DNA of 64,000 nucleotides from Laguncularia racemosa (taxonomy: Eukaryota > Streptophyta > Magnoliopsida > Myrtales > Combretaceae). Shown here piece by piece: positions 50,346 through 60,851 of the stretch; the stretch's first letter is position 1; each line of letters starts with the position of its first letter. The notes beneath the pieces were generated by a model, which was given only the letters and a program-made list of their open reading frames with translations, had not been told where the DNA came from and searched no databases. The DNA lies in the NCBI GenBank assembly GCA_037954665.1, contig JBBMOL010000574.1, positions 81,268 to 145,267 on the forward strand, given 5' to 3'. The translations under genes were made by a program, and so were the position numbers.

Positions 50346-51826
50346 ATGCCTAAGACTAAAATGGTGGCGCGTAAGAATGCTCAACCTCGTTCAGCTGGGG
50401 GGTCGTCTAGAGCTTCGAGACGTTATCCTCCTAACTTGAGGAGGGAGGATGAAGCTAAGTATGATACGGTGCGAGAACGGAAGGTATTCACGCCTAATGT
50501 GGTAATCGATCGAGAAGTTCTTGCTCGGTATGGGTTAGCGGAAAAATTTGATCAATTCTTGAACGATCTAGCTTGGAGAGCACTTCTAAGCATTGAGGAG
50601 GACGTTTATGCTTCGTTGAGCTATGACATCATCGCCACATTCAAGCTTAGTTTCGGCCGTCATACCCAGCTTGATAACGTGGTCTCCTTCTACTGCCAAG
50701 GGAGTTACCACCGTGTTGAAATGAGAGAATTTATCAAGTGTCTGGGTATTTATGACAATGAGTTTATCGACTTCGATGAGTTCTCTCAGCTTCCAGATGC
50801 TTTTCCCAGGGGCTTATTACAGTATAGAGTGTGGAACAGTATGGGAGATGGCGGGTTTGATCCATCCAAATCTAAGGGAAGCCATTTACGGGACCTTGCC
50901 GTGCATGTGCTTCATTACTTTTTAACCCGTTCAACCACTGATAGAGGTGATTCTCAAGGGGTTGTGAATGCTTCGGACTTGTACCAGCTGTAGAGTATGA
51001 TCACTGGTACCTAGATTAATGTTGGATTAGCAGCTGTTTGGTGTTTGAAAAAACAGTGCGATCTACGGCATCACAAGGTTTTTGTCGGCTCCTGGGTTAC
51101 CCGTATTCTAAAGAACTATGATGTCTTCCAAACACGGGTTCCAAGGGACAGTTGTGGATGGAGTACCTCTTTCCCTAAGAGTGTTTTGCAGAGGTGGCGG
51201 TTTCGTATACTGGATGCATCTGACGAATAACAAGAGCAGGAGATAGAACCCAAGCAGGATGAAGAGCAAGAGCAAGCTCGAGAGCAACCGGACCATACCA
51301 GGAGCTGGTAGATTCTGTTAAGAGATTGACTGCGGATATGGAAGAAATTAAGAGAGAACAAGCCGGGCAGTCAAAGCGGGTGAAGGGCCTGAAGAGTTAT
51401 TTGGTCACGTGTTTATCCCGTATTGGTGAGAAATTGGGGGTAGATCTTCCCCCATGTGGTGGCTCAAGTGATGAGGATGTCGTATCACAAGCTACTCGGG
51501 TTGTTTCTGGAGGAGATCGTCACTCGAGTGGTACATATGATCCCGGTTTTCATTTTGGAGAATCCTCGGGTGCAGCTTTCATGGCACGACATGAAAGTCC
51601 AGCAGTTGCTACTGCCGAAGTGAGCAATCAGCAGGATACTGAGGTGATTGGATCTGATTCTCCTCGCCAATCGGGCACTGTACCGTTGCCATCTGATGAT
51701 GACTTTAGTAGCTTATCTCGTTGGTGGATAGATGGAAGTTGGACTCGGGAGATTTGGACCGTTGTGCAAAACAACCGTTTTACTTTTGTTTTTACTGTCC
51801 TAATTTGTTTAATTATGGAAGACTGA
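50346..51826 (+). pseudogene. Athila ORF-1 / env-like gene of element F
   Basis: The first open part, 50346-50993 (215 codons), has the charged N-terminus and the KFDQFLNDLAW-type and VEMREFIKCLGIYD-type words of the Athila ORF-1 family (the putative env-like gene). A TAG ends it. The same frame continues at 51045-51230, then a frame change near 51285 leads to 51326-51826. The last segment has a Lys/Glu-rich coiled-coil-like part and a hydrophobic stretch close to the C-terminus (FTFVFTVLICLI), which could be a membrane segment. No function in cell entry is known for this plant family. The gene is broken here. Confidence 0.75.
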
Positions 51827-53423
51827 CCAACCACTAATGCTTGACATAGAAAATGCTGATGATAGTTAGCTTTATTTTCAGTCGATTATTAGTTTCTTTT
51901 GTTTTGTTTTGTTTTTTTTTTTTTTTTTGTGAGATACAGGCTTTCAAAGTACACCAACCCGTTACATTTAGCAGGGGTTCTTATGACTTTACCTATGCGT
52001 CACCTGAATTTCTGTTAAAGATCCGCGTTGTAAGAGAGTTCAGGGAAGTTTTTGTTTTCCTTTTGTTTTCTTTTTGCTTTTATTCTTTGCTTCCCTTTAT
52101 GCAATTCATGAGGACATTGGGGACAATGTCTATTATAAGTGTTGGGAAGGGGGGTTAGGAAAACGAAACTAGGATATAAGGGTTGTGCAATCAAAAATGT
52201 ATTTTCCTCTTATTTAAGGTATACTTGATGATGACGTTTGACAATCAAGGACTGCTGAGATTTGTTCATACCCCCGTGGAAAATCTTTAATAATTTTTAT
52301 TCTCTTATTATGTATTAGAGATACGTTGCTAAAATTACAAGATGAGATCCAAGTGAAGTAAACTTACTTGTTATTTAACCTCTACTTTCGGGAATTGAGA
52401 TTGGATTAAGGTCACTAGTGAGTTTAGTATGCTCTTCTTTTTGCTCAGTAGGTGAGTTATGTAACTTGGAGTGAAGGAGTAAATCATACTCGTAACTTGG
52501 TGATTCCTTTTCGAAGAAGTTTCTGAAAAAAAATATATATATATAATAATAATAATTTTGGGAGTAATTGAAGAATATAATAATATATAAATAGTTCAGA
52601 AGTGAACCTCATAGACTCGAGTAATTAAGCTTGTGAGATGCCTTTTTAGGGAATAACATCTATTGACTCGGGTGACGAACTTGGGATCAATGGCTGAAAG
52701 CTCGCTACAAGGGTTGTGAGAAAAACTGAACTTAAAGGAGCTTATATGAATGATAGTTGATTGATTGAGATGATAGAGGTTCGAAGGGGTATCTTTAAAA
52801 CCTAGTAGCCTAAGACCGCCTGGTCTGGGACTTACTGACCAAGGAAACCGTCTTAACTAATTAATTAATTAATTAAATGAGTTAATTGGACTCGAACAAG
52901 TAAATCCTAGGGACGCCCTCTACACCGAGGGAATAACGTCTGTTAACTCGAGTGACGAACTCAGGATTATCGACCAAAAGTTCGTTACATCGGTCGGTTA
53001 ACTTAGTTAAGTGCTTTAATGGTAAACTCCCAAGATTAACTTAAGAATTGGATGAAACAGAAAAGGAAGAGCTAGGGGACAAGTGGATACAACATGCCTT
53101 TAGCCCCGATTGTGTTGCTTACAACAGTGGTTAAAAGGATTGTATACTTTATTTTACTAGTCTCGAGCTTGTGGCAATTTTGACTTTGGGAATTTTAGTT
53201 TAAATGATAAGGGTAATAGTTTAATTTACTTGGATTAGCTTTGGGAATTTTAGTATCTATATTTTGTATACAACTAATGGTAAGATTGAGTAAAGATTAT
53301 CAATGATTGAGGTGTAGCATGAACTCGATGATGCTGAAATATCTTCTCGATTGTTGGAACTTATGAGAACTTGTCCTTTGAGTTTCCTTTAATTTGTGTT
53401 TCCTTGAGGACAAGCAAAAGCTT
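51827..53423 (+). other. 3' non-coding tail of element F
   Basis: About 1.6 kb without coding potential apart from a low-complexity frame at 51853-52158. A GAGGACATTGGGGACAATGT block with a G-rich AAGGGGGGTTAGG lies at 52109-52160 and resembles an internal second polypurine tract. Two related 75-base blocks lie at 52648-52722 and 52928-53001. The repeat-like TTAATTAATTAATTAA is near 52858. Confidence 0.6.
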
Positions 53424-53438
53424 AAGTGTGGGGAAATT
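53424..53438 (+). other. polypurine tract of element F
   Basis: AAGTGTGGGGAAATT lies directly before the 3' LTR. The preceding TTGAGGACAAGCAAAAGCTT is conserved in reverse near 62500 in element G. Confidence 0.8.
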
Positions 53439-54954
53439 TGATAAGAGTAAATTAACCCTTATAAATCATAGGTGTTAATGATGAATTTGTGTAGTCTTTT
53501 GAATAAAATCAATGTGGATTCGGTACTTAACAGATAAATATATCAGTTTCAGGGTATAATACCAAAAAGAAGTGGAAAGATAACAAAAGAAGCATGATTG
53601 AAGCTTAAAAGATCAAGTTAAAGCTACTTAGGGACAGCATAGGGAAAGCCACGCCCGTGTCATGAACCATGTGCACACCTGGGGATGAAAGTTGTCACTT
53701 GGAAAGGAAGCACGACTTGTGATATGGGTGTGCTTGAAGCCATGGCAGACGCTTTAGAGAAGTGAAAAAAATCCAGAAAATGGCATGGTTCATAATCTAG
53801 TCGTGTTTATAGCCGTGCCACACATTGAACAAGAATGAGGAATTGCGGATTATCGACCAGAGGGAGACACGGTTAGAAATCTGGCCGTGTTGGTGGACGC
53901 TCAGGCGAATATTATTCACTTTTCGAGATTTACTTGGAAAAGGAAAGATACACCCATATCTTTCCAGCTAAAGATCCTCTGCCATTTCTTAGAAAGTATA
54001 AATTGAACAACCCTAGGGAGAAGAGAGAGGAGGCGGCACAATAGAAACCCTAGAGACGAGAAGTTGTTGCTAGAAGAGTTTTCGGATTTGAAGCCAAGAT
54101 ATTTTGTGTTTGAATTTCCTTATGGATTCAATTATTTTCTGTTTTGTCCTTTTTATTAGATTCATGAGTAGCTAATTGTTTTATACCTGATCCCTCGAGA
54201 AACCCCTAATTGTCATGTAACGGATTTGTTGATGTTCCAATAATTAATCCTGATCTTTGAGTTTATTCATGTTGCAATCATGGTTTGTTCATCTTGATAT
54301 GTGCGCAGTATTAGGATTGAACTAGATCTCTGTTATGAAGATTGAGAAATCGTTTAATAGAGTAGATCTGGTATGAATAGAAAGACCACTTGTAATCCTA
54401 GAGATAGGTTATAGGAGGTTTTGTGTATTGAACGAGGTCATTGTGGTATGGTTCAATTGAGAGTCCTAGGATTTTATGGCAATCTTAATTATGCTAATTA
54501 AAGAGAGATCTTAATTGACTTAATTAGGATTAGGGATTATTGATCTTGAGAAAGACCTTAATCTAGTGTAAGAACTCCGCAGATCAAAGATGTTGTGTGT
54601 TAATCATTGGAAGGTTCGTAATTGAATAAAAGTTGCATGAGAATTAGGGGTGGATCTTGGGTAGGGTATGTTTAGATAATTGAATTAACTAAAGGAGTAT
54701 TCAAATATCTTTACTTTGATCATTTTATTCGTTCCTTTTAGATTTAATCAGTAATTAGGATAATTGAGATCATCAATAGTGAGAAGTTAAATAGTAGGAT
54801 AATCGTTAGTACTAGTACTTATAAGTCTTCGTGGGATCGATACCTGCACTCCAATGCTATACTGCTAATTGATAGGTACACTTGCCTGAGAACTGATCGT
54901 AAGCTAGGATTGAGTATAGGATTTAACTTGTTAGAACGATCAGATCGTCCATCA
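53439..54954 (+). repeat. 3' LTR of element F
   Basis: It is the same length as the 5' LTR (compensating small indels). The TATA box is at 53997-54003. It ends ATCA directly before the second CCAGG. Confidence 0.9.
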
Positions 54955-55991
54955 CCAGGTCTAGGTATGGTAGAGACTTTATTTTTGTAGTCGTGGATAG
55001 GTTTTCTAAGATGACACATTTCATTCCTTGCCACAAAATAGACGATGCTTGCCATATTGCTAATTTGTTCTTTAGGGAAGTTGTGAGATTGCATGGTATG
55101 CCTAGAACAATCGTGTCGGATCGGGATGCTTAGTTCTTGTGCTACTTCTGGAAGACCCTGTGGGCTAAGTTAGGAACTAAGTTATTGTTCTCTACTACTT
55201 GTCATTCACAGACTGATGGTCAAACTGAGGTAGTAAATCGAACTTTATCTACTTTGTTAAGGGCTGTCATTAAAAAAACATTAAAATTTGGGAGGATTGT
55301 TTGCCTCATGTTGAATTTGCTTATAATCGCATAATGCATTCTGCTACTAAGTTTACTCCTTTTGAAATTGTGTATGGTTTTAATCCACTAACCCTTTGGA
55401 TTTATCACCTCTTCCTATTTCTGAGTATGTCAATCTAGATGGTTAGAAGAAAGCGGAGTTTGTTAAACAACTCCATGAGAAGGCCAAGCTCAACATTGAG
55501 CGGAGAACAGAGCAGTATGTGAAAACAAGCCAAAAAGGGGTCGTCGACAAGCTGTCTTTGAACCTGGAGACTGGGTTTGGGTTTACATGCGCAAAGAGCG
55601 GTTTCCTGTGCAACGTCGATCTAAATTACTTCCTAGAGGCGATGGACCATTTCAAATTCTTGAGTGCATCAATGATAATGCCTACAAGTTAGATTTGCTA
55701 GGTGAGTATCAAGTAAGTGCTACTTTTAATGTTACTGATCTGAGTCCTTTTGGTGTAGGCGATGATTTAAGGACAAATCCTTTTCAAGAGGAGGGGAATG
55801 ATGAAAGCCATGATGGGAGCCAAGCTAAAAGATGGAATGTGGATCCTCTTGAAGTGCCACCTGGACCGATCACAAGAACTCGAGCGAAACGATTCAAGGA
55901 AGCACTTAACGGGTTGATAAAGGATGTCCAAGAAGCCGGAAAAGATTGGAGCAACCATGAGAATGAACTTGCATTTGTACAAGTCATTTAA
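54955..55991 (+). pseudogene. integrase core and tail of element D, after F
   Basis: It resumes the integrase cut at 42753: RYGRDFIFVVVDRFSKMTHF, then VRLHGMPRTIVSDRDA, a stop where Gln is expected, and HSQTDGQTEVVNRTLS with the catalytic Glu. Small frame changes follow near 55290-55400. The C-terminal part 55587-55991 is open and contains LLPRGDGPFQILECINDNAY and FNVTDLSPF. From 55799 on the frame lies inside the 3' LTR for 64 more codons, ending at TAA 55989-55991. The 5' LTR has CAA at the matching place (38786-38788 region), so the stop may be a recent C-to-T change. Confidence 0.8.
55786..55798 (+). other. polypurine tract of element D, inside the coding frame
   Basis: AAGAGGAGGGGAA sits directly before the TGATGAAAG start of the 3' LTR and at the same time encodes Gln-Glu-Glu-Gly of the integrase tail. 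Confidence 0.75.
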
Positions 55992-56510
55992 GGAGATCAA
56001 AGATGCCGGCCTTGACAACGTTGGCTTAAACGCCACCGGCTTTGAACCAGCGTTGCAAGTAGAGCGCGATAGAGGGACTATGCCGGCTACTACACCGCCT
56101 ACTATGCAACCGGCATACATTGCCTATTTGTTATTTTTCTGCGACTTTATTATGTTATGTCATTTTGGGCTTTTTCCTTACGAGCTGTAAACCCTATTAA
56201 TAGCTACTAGGGTTGGAAAACAGAAGATAGAACTTAGATACAACATTGTTTAATACAATTTGAGAGAATTCCTCTCTTGGTTCTCCAAAGAACTTCTCTT
56301 GAACTTATCGGATCTCATCTGTGGCATTCAAATCAGACTTATCAATCGGTCTTTCATCCCGATTATGGCGTCAACAGAATATACCAAGGTTCTTGCCTCA
56401 TCTATAGGTAACGGGTCACGGTTTTCCACTTTGATTATTTTGGCATCTTGGGTTGCAATTCCAAATGTATTAGTATAGGGTTTCGTCACAGGTGAGCGTG
56501 GTTCGTATTA
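55799..56510 (+). repeat. 3' LTR of element D
   Basis: 712 bases, starting TGATGAAAG and ending GTATTA (CA mutated to TA). It is followed by GTGAA at 56511-56515. The TATA-like CTATTAATAG is at 56194-56203 and the CCGGC-rich island at about 56004-56115. Confidence 0.85.
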
Positions 56511-57029
56511 GTGAACCATTGGGTGTGTGTGTTGTGTTTTGCGGTGTAAGAGGGAAATATTGAGTTGTTAGAGTTGTGTTGTCTTGTTGAATAGAAGGGA
56601 CATTAGCACTGTGACTTGAAGGTGTATGTGTGTAGAGTTGTGTTTGTAAAATTTAGTGAAGTTATGTGCGTTTGGTGTAAACATTGTAGACAATCGTGTT
56701 GGAGGCGTAATTGGAGTAGCACCATGAGTAAAGAGGAGTAGTGTGGCGATAGATTTGTGTATTTTTGTATTTGTTGAGGTGTTGCACATTGTGGTTATTT
56801 ATAGTGTAAAACCATGGCAAGAAAAGGAAGGTTGAGTAGTAGAATTTAAAATTCAAACAAGTCATTAAAGTGTAAAAGTAATTGAACTAGTTACTTAAAC
56901 ACTTGAAGTTGAATTTAATTCTATCTACTTAAGAGTAGTTGTGTGTGAGTATTTCATTTCTGGTTTAGTTATGTACTTGAGCCGTGGAGGTATAAGGATT
57001 ATTATTGTGTTGTTGGATTTAAAACACAA
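56511..57029 (+). other. right target copy of D, then leader of element C, second part
   Basis: GTGAA at 56511-56515 is the second target copy. The rest is non-coding and resembles 880-1400 of copy A (GT-rich stretch, then AAGTCATTAAAGTGTAAAAG and CTTAAACACTTGAA words). The minus-strand frames here are by-products. Confidence 0.6.
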
Positions 57030-57795
57030 CAATGTTTAGTGAGATGTTTCATTATGCTAATGTATTGCGCCGAACATTGACTACATTTGCTGCAAAGGAT
57101 GAAGAATAAAGGGAAAACTTATTCCATACCTCTTGTAGGGTACAAGGAAATTTATGTGTCCTTATAGTTAATGGTGGTAGTTGTACTAATGTAGTAGCCG
57201 CATCGTTAGTATTGAAACTAAGACTTACCACCACTCTACATCCTAAACCATATCAATTGCATTGGCTTAGTGATCAAGGGAGTTTGCATGTGACCCAAAG
57301 AGCTAGAGTACCATTCAGTGTAGGGGATAAATACTATGATGAGATTAAGTGTGATATTTTGCCTATGTGTGCATCTCATATATTGCTTAGCAGGCCTTCA
57401 TTATATGATAAGAGGATCTTACATGATGGCTTCAGGTATAATTATGTATTCTAAAAAGAGGGCAAACACATTATTCTAAATCTAATGTCACCTTTAGAAG
57501 GTTCAAAAGGTTCAATAGCAGATTAGTAGGCCATTTAAGGTTAAAAGGGTTTTAGTGCAGTTTAATAATTTTGAGGAAAAGAAGGTATTGTTAATGGGAC
57601 AGGGTGAATTAGAGAGGCTTGTTACAGAAGAGACTCCAGTATACTTGCTTCAGTTAAGATGTGCACTAGGGGTGCAGGAACCATAGTCTCTACCCTCAGT
57701 AGTTTCTCATGTATTAAATGAGTACACTGGTATTTTTCTTGATGATTTGCCAGCAGGTTTACCACCTGACGGGAAATTTTTCGGCACCATATATG
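57030..57795 (+). pseudogene. protease and pre-RT remnant of element C
   Basis: A protease-like stretch follows the leader directly, so gag has been deleted. The active-site word reads IVNGGSC, with Asn in place of the catalytic Asp. 57212-57454 is open (HPKPYQLHWLSDQG, MCASHILLSRPS). After 57454 the frame is broken by stops but the wording SVVSHVLNEYTGIFLDDLP, typical just before RT, can be read at about 57698-57755. Homology ends near 57795. Confidence 0.7.
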
Positions 57796-58067
57796 CTTTT
57801 AGAGCTTGATTTAGATGATGATCCAAATCGCTCATATTTTACTTCATTTCTTTTTATCTAATAAGTATTTGAGAAATGATCTTACAGGTACAATAATATT
57901 TCTCCTTGGGATGCTAACATGTCCAACATTAGTTAATGGCCACGGGACATTATCAAATTTGCATTCAAAGGCCCGCTACGATTGTTTCCACTTCGAAGCA
58001 TTGACTCATGAAGATTTATAATATTTATACATTGTAATTGTTCTATAGACTATTTTTGTTGTGTCTT
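57796..58067. other. unassigned segment between C and E
   Basis: It contains a 68-codon open frame (57815-58021) with no domain I recognise. It could be the remaining edge of C, a fragment of another element or the locus into which E inserted. GTCTT at 58063-58067 would be the left target copy of E. Confidence 0.4.
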
Positions 58068-58798
58068 TGATACGATTCCAAGAGCTAAGATACGAGTGCC
58101 AAAGAAAACAAAGTCAATCTGAGCTCTAGGTGGCAGTGCGGGGTCCAAAAAAAAGGAGGACATAAGCATTGGCAGGACCCAAGGCGAAGTTCGGCCAGCC
58201 TTAAGCCGGGCCTTGAATAAAGGCTGGCCGAGTTAGCTTCAAGGCCGTTGGCCTTGGAGCCGGCCTAGTGTTGACCTAAATAAAGGCCATCGGCCTTTGG
58301 GTGCCAGCCTATGTGCTTAGGCTGCCGGCCTTTGGCCGGCCTTGAATGGTTTCGCACAAATTTTTTAGGATGATATAAATAGGCGTCCTTAGGGTTTTTC
58401 GAGGAAGAATATTATTTTGGTTGTAAAACAGAGACACTTTGAGCGGTGTGAATCTTCTTTGGAGATTTGTGAATATTGGGAATTGATTTTTCTCTTTATT
58501 CTTGTTGTTCTTATCAAATTCTTGGTTCTTTAGAATTTGTGGCGAACATCGTTATTGAATTCTTAGAATTCTTTAACCATAGTGATTGATTTATAGAACG
58601 TGGTCTCTATCGTTCTATGATTTGATTGCAAATCAGTTTAATTTTATCAATCTTGGCATCTATAGATTGATAATTTTATCCATATCTTTGATTTTATTCA
58701 TTAGTACCAAAATCCAAAAAACCCTAAAAATTTGTGACATTTGATTGTTATTGACGATTTGGTTTGTGTGAAAAGGATTCGATTCCGAATCCGCATCA
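58068..58798 (+). repeat. 5' LTR of element E
   Basis: TGATACGATT to CGCATCA. Its first 158 bases match 60694-60851. A strongly GC-rich island with repeated GGCC/CCGGC words occupies 58185-58350, directly upstream of a TATA box (TATAAAT at 58374-58380). Confidence 0.85.
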
Positions 58799-58800
58799 TT

Positions 58801-58812
58801 TGGTATCAGAGC
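58801..58812 (+). other. primer-binding site of element E (tRNA-Met type)
   Basis: TGGTATCAGAGC is a perfect match to the standard site, two bases after the LTR. The 283 bases up to 59095 are leader. Confidence 0.85.
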
Positions 58813-59095
58813 GAAGGTTGGATTCATAAGGATTCAGAGCTAAGGATTCGATAAGATTGTGGGTAAAATCGGTAAGGCTACTGACTCTCAACTCAATTGT
58901 AGTTTTAATTCAATACTGCTGTTGGTTGGGAAATTTGGAAATTTATTTTGTGAATTGGTGATTGGCTGTAGTTGAGATTTGGGGTTTTGCTGAATTCAAT
59001 TGTTGGGTGTTGAATTGCTGTGAATTGGTGTTTGGGGCTGTTGTTGAGAATTAGGTTGTTGGTGAATTTCTATTGCTGACTATTGAAGGGTAGAG

Positions 59096-60142
59096 ATGTC
59101 GTCGCAAGGAAGTGTTCAAAACAACAACAATAAGAATGATGCCGATAATGGGGGTGAGGTTGTGACTAGGGCTGAGTTCAATCAAATCCAAGAAAATCTT
59201 AGATTGATTATGGGGAGATTGGAGGTTAGGATAGAAGAAGCCATAGTGGTGCAGGAATTAGGAGGAGACACTCTAGTAGTAAATCTGATGCTAGTAGTGG
59301 AAGGAGTAGGAGAGGAAACAATGTTGACAGGCGTAAGGGGATTGAAAACATCAAGCTGAAAATTCCACCTTTCACTGGTAGTAGCAAACCAGAGGAATTC
59401 CTAGACTAGGTGCCACGGGTTGAGAAGGTGTTTGATTGTTATGAGTGGGATGAGCGCATGAAGGTGAAAATGGCATCTTTAGCATTTTTGAATATGCTAG
59501 TCTGTGGTGGGATAAATTACAAATTGAGAGACGTAGGGCTGATGAGGAGAAAGTGCGTTCATGGGCTTTGATGAAAAGGTTGATGAGATGTAGATTTGTG
59601 CCAGACTACTATAAACAAGAGATGCTGATGGAGTTGCAATCCTTGAGGCAAGGTAAGAAGAGCATAGAAGAGTATGTGAAGGAGTTTGAGACATTAGTGG
59701 CAAGATGTGATATTAGGGAATCATCAGATGAATCCATAGCTCATTTCATCAATGGGTTGAAGATGGACATTGCTAGTGTAGTGGAACTCTAGCATTATCA
59801 GACTCTTGAGGATGTGATTAAATTAGCCAGTCGGGTTGAGCGACATCAGCGTAGGCGGGATCAGAAATCATATCAACACCATAAGTCAGATGATGGTGAG
59901 AGGGGGAAGGAAAGGAAGGAAAAGGGAAAGGCAGTCGCTAGTGAGGCCGTTGACCAAACATAACAAAAGAGGAGCAGGGATATCAAATGTTTTAAGTGTT
60001 TAGGACTTGGCCATATTGCTTCTCAATGTCCAAATAAAAGGGTTATAGTCATCAAGGGGGACAAAGTTGAGAGTGAGGAAGAAGAACAGAAAAGTACTGA
60101 GTCAGAAGAGGAAGATGAAGACATTATAGCAAATCCAGTATA
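59096..60142 (+). pseudogene. gag of element E
   Basis: The ATG at 59096 starts an Asn-rich N-terminus. A frame change near 59350 leads to KIPPFTGSSKPEEFLD, and another near 59500 to the gag core, which is open at 59553-59792 (MKRLMRCRFVPDYYKQEM, EYVKEFETLVARCD). Then come a basic region and a zinc knuckle at about 59990-60030, CFKCLGLGHIASQC, complete in the CX2CX4HX4C spacing. An acidic tail follows. Single stops lie at about 59407 and 59790. Damage is moderate compared with T. Confidence 0.8.
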
Positions 60143-60149
60143 GGGAGAC

Positions 60150-60681
60150 TTGCTAATGGTTAAGCAAGATGAAGTTGTTCCTAATCAGAGAGCCAATTTA
60201 TTTCATATCAAGGCATGGTGCAGGGGAAGACTTGTTTGATTGTGGTTGACACAGGCAGTTGCACTAATGTTGCTTCAGCAAGCTAGGTTACTAAGTTGGG
60301 TTTACAAGTAGAGCAGCATCCAAGACCTTATGCACTTCATTGGTTGAGTCCACAAGGAGTTGTTCATGTACACAAACAGGTTCGTGTTCCATTGCTTATT
60401 GGTAATTATACTGACAAAATTGTTTGTGATGTAGCTCCCATGGAAGCTACACATTTGATCCTTGGAAGACCTTAGCAGTATGACCTCAAAGCCAAGTATG
60501 ATGGATACACCAATGAGTATACCATTCAGCAACAGGACAAGGCATATAAGCTTCTTCCTATGAGTCTAATTGAAGTACAACAAACAAGGCCGATTTGCCT
60601 TAAGAAGCCTAAGGGAAAGAGGAGTCTGTTTATGTGGCCTAGTAGGATGGACGATACAGATTTGAGGTCGAATCGTTTTTA
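60150..60681 (+). pseudogene. protease of element E
   Basis: It follows gag. The active-site word is readable as IVVDTGSC near 60240, so the catalytic Asp is kept, but one frameshift lies just before it (about 60225) and a stop just after (about 60283). ATHLILGRP near 60450 marks the C-terminal half. The frame ends at about 60681 beside the polypurine tract, with no RT. Confidence 0.75.
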
Positions 60682-60693
60682 ACATGGAGGGAA
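60682..60693 (+). other. polypurine tract of element E
   Basis: The stretch ends CATGGAGGGAA, directly before TGATATGATT of the 3' LTR. Confidence 0.7.
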
Positions 60694-60851
60694 TGATATG
60701 ATTCCAAGAGCTAAGATACGAGCACCAAAGAAAACCAAGTCAATCCGAGCTCTAGGTAGCAATGTGGGGTCCAAAAAAAGGAGGACATAAGCATCGGGAG
60801 GACCCAAGGCGAAGTTCGGCCAGCCTTAAGCCAGCCTTGAATAAAGGTTAG
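60694..60851 (+). repeat. 3' LTR of element E, first 158 bases
   Basis: It matches 58068 onward up to AATAAAGG and then GTTAG where the 5' LTR has GCTGG (two transitions). Element G begins at 60852. Confidence 0.8.

Larger units (their letters stand above)
42754..54954 (+). mobile_element. Athila-like Ty3/gypsy element F (complete, 12.2 kb)
   Basis: Both LTRs are 1516 bases, TGATAAG to ATCA, with CCAGG at both ends. The primer site matches tRNA-Asp, as is usual for Athila. The order is gag, protease, RT, RNase H, integrase, a conserved post-pol motif, an Athila ORF-1/env-like frame, a 1.6-kb tail and a polypurine tract. The coding frame is broken mostly by single stop codons, so the copy is younger than T but not functional. 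The LTRs differ by a few percent by eye, mainly in their first 460 bases. Confidence 0.9.
38596..56510 (+). mobile_element. CRM-like Ty3/gypsy element D (interrupted by F)
   Basis: It has two LTRs starting TGATGAAAGCC, a tRNA-Met primer site, a gag-protease-RT-RNase H-integrase frame and a polypurine tract. GTGAA is duplicated at both ends. Without F and one CCAGG its length is about 5.7 kb. The RT and RNase H wording (KYHHPILRLDDMLDDLHG, YEWLVMPFGLTNAP), the lack of a classical chromodomain and the integrase tail running into the 3' LTR fit the CRM group; I hold that clade call loosely. Confidence 0.85.
36830..57795 (+). mobile_element. LTR retrotransposon C (interrupted by D)
   Basis: It is a relative of A and B. 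The 5' LTR starts TGATAGGAATC at 36830, inside the leader of B. Leader sequence 38032-38590 continues at 56516 after removal of D and one GTGAA target copy. The gag core is missing: leader passes into protease at about 57030. A pre-RT stretch ends at about 57795 and no 3' LTR is seen. Its own length without D is about 3 kb. Confidence 0.65.
58068..60851 (+). mobile_element. LTR retrotransposon E (gag-protease only)
   Basis: It has a 5' LTR of 731 bases, a perfect tRNA-Met primer site, a 1.9-kb internal region with gag and protease, a polypurine tract and the first 158 bases of a 3' LTR, which is then broken by element G. There is no room for RT, RNase H or integrase between the protease end and the 3' LTR. 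The LTR sequence differs from A, B and C, so this is a second non-autonomous family. Confidence 0.85.

Noticed and set aside
50346..51826. Claim that F is an infectious retrovirus because of its env-like ORF
   Set aside because: The family is known only as a plant retrotransposon with a putative env-like gene; this copy is broken and no receptor-binding or fusion feature can be shown.
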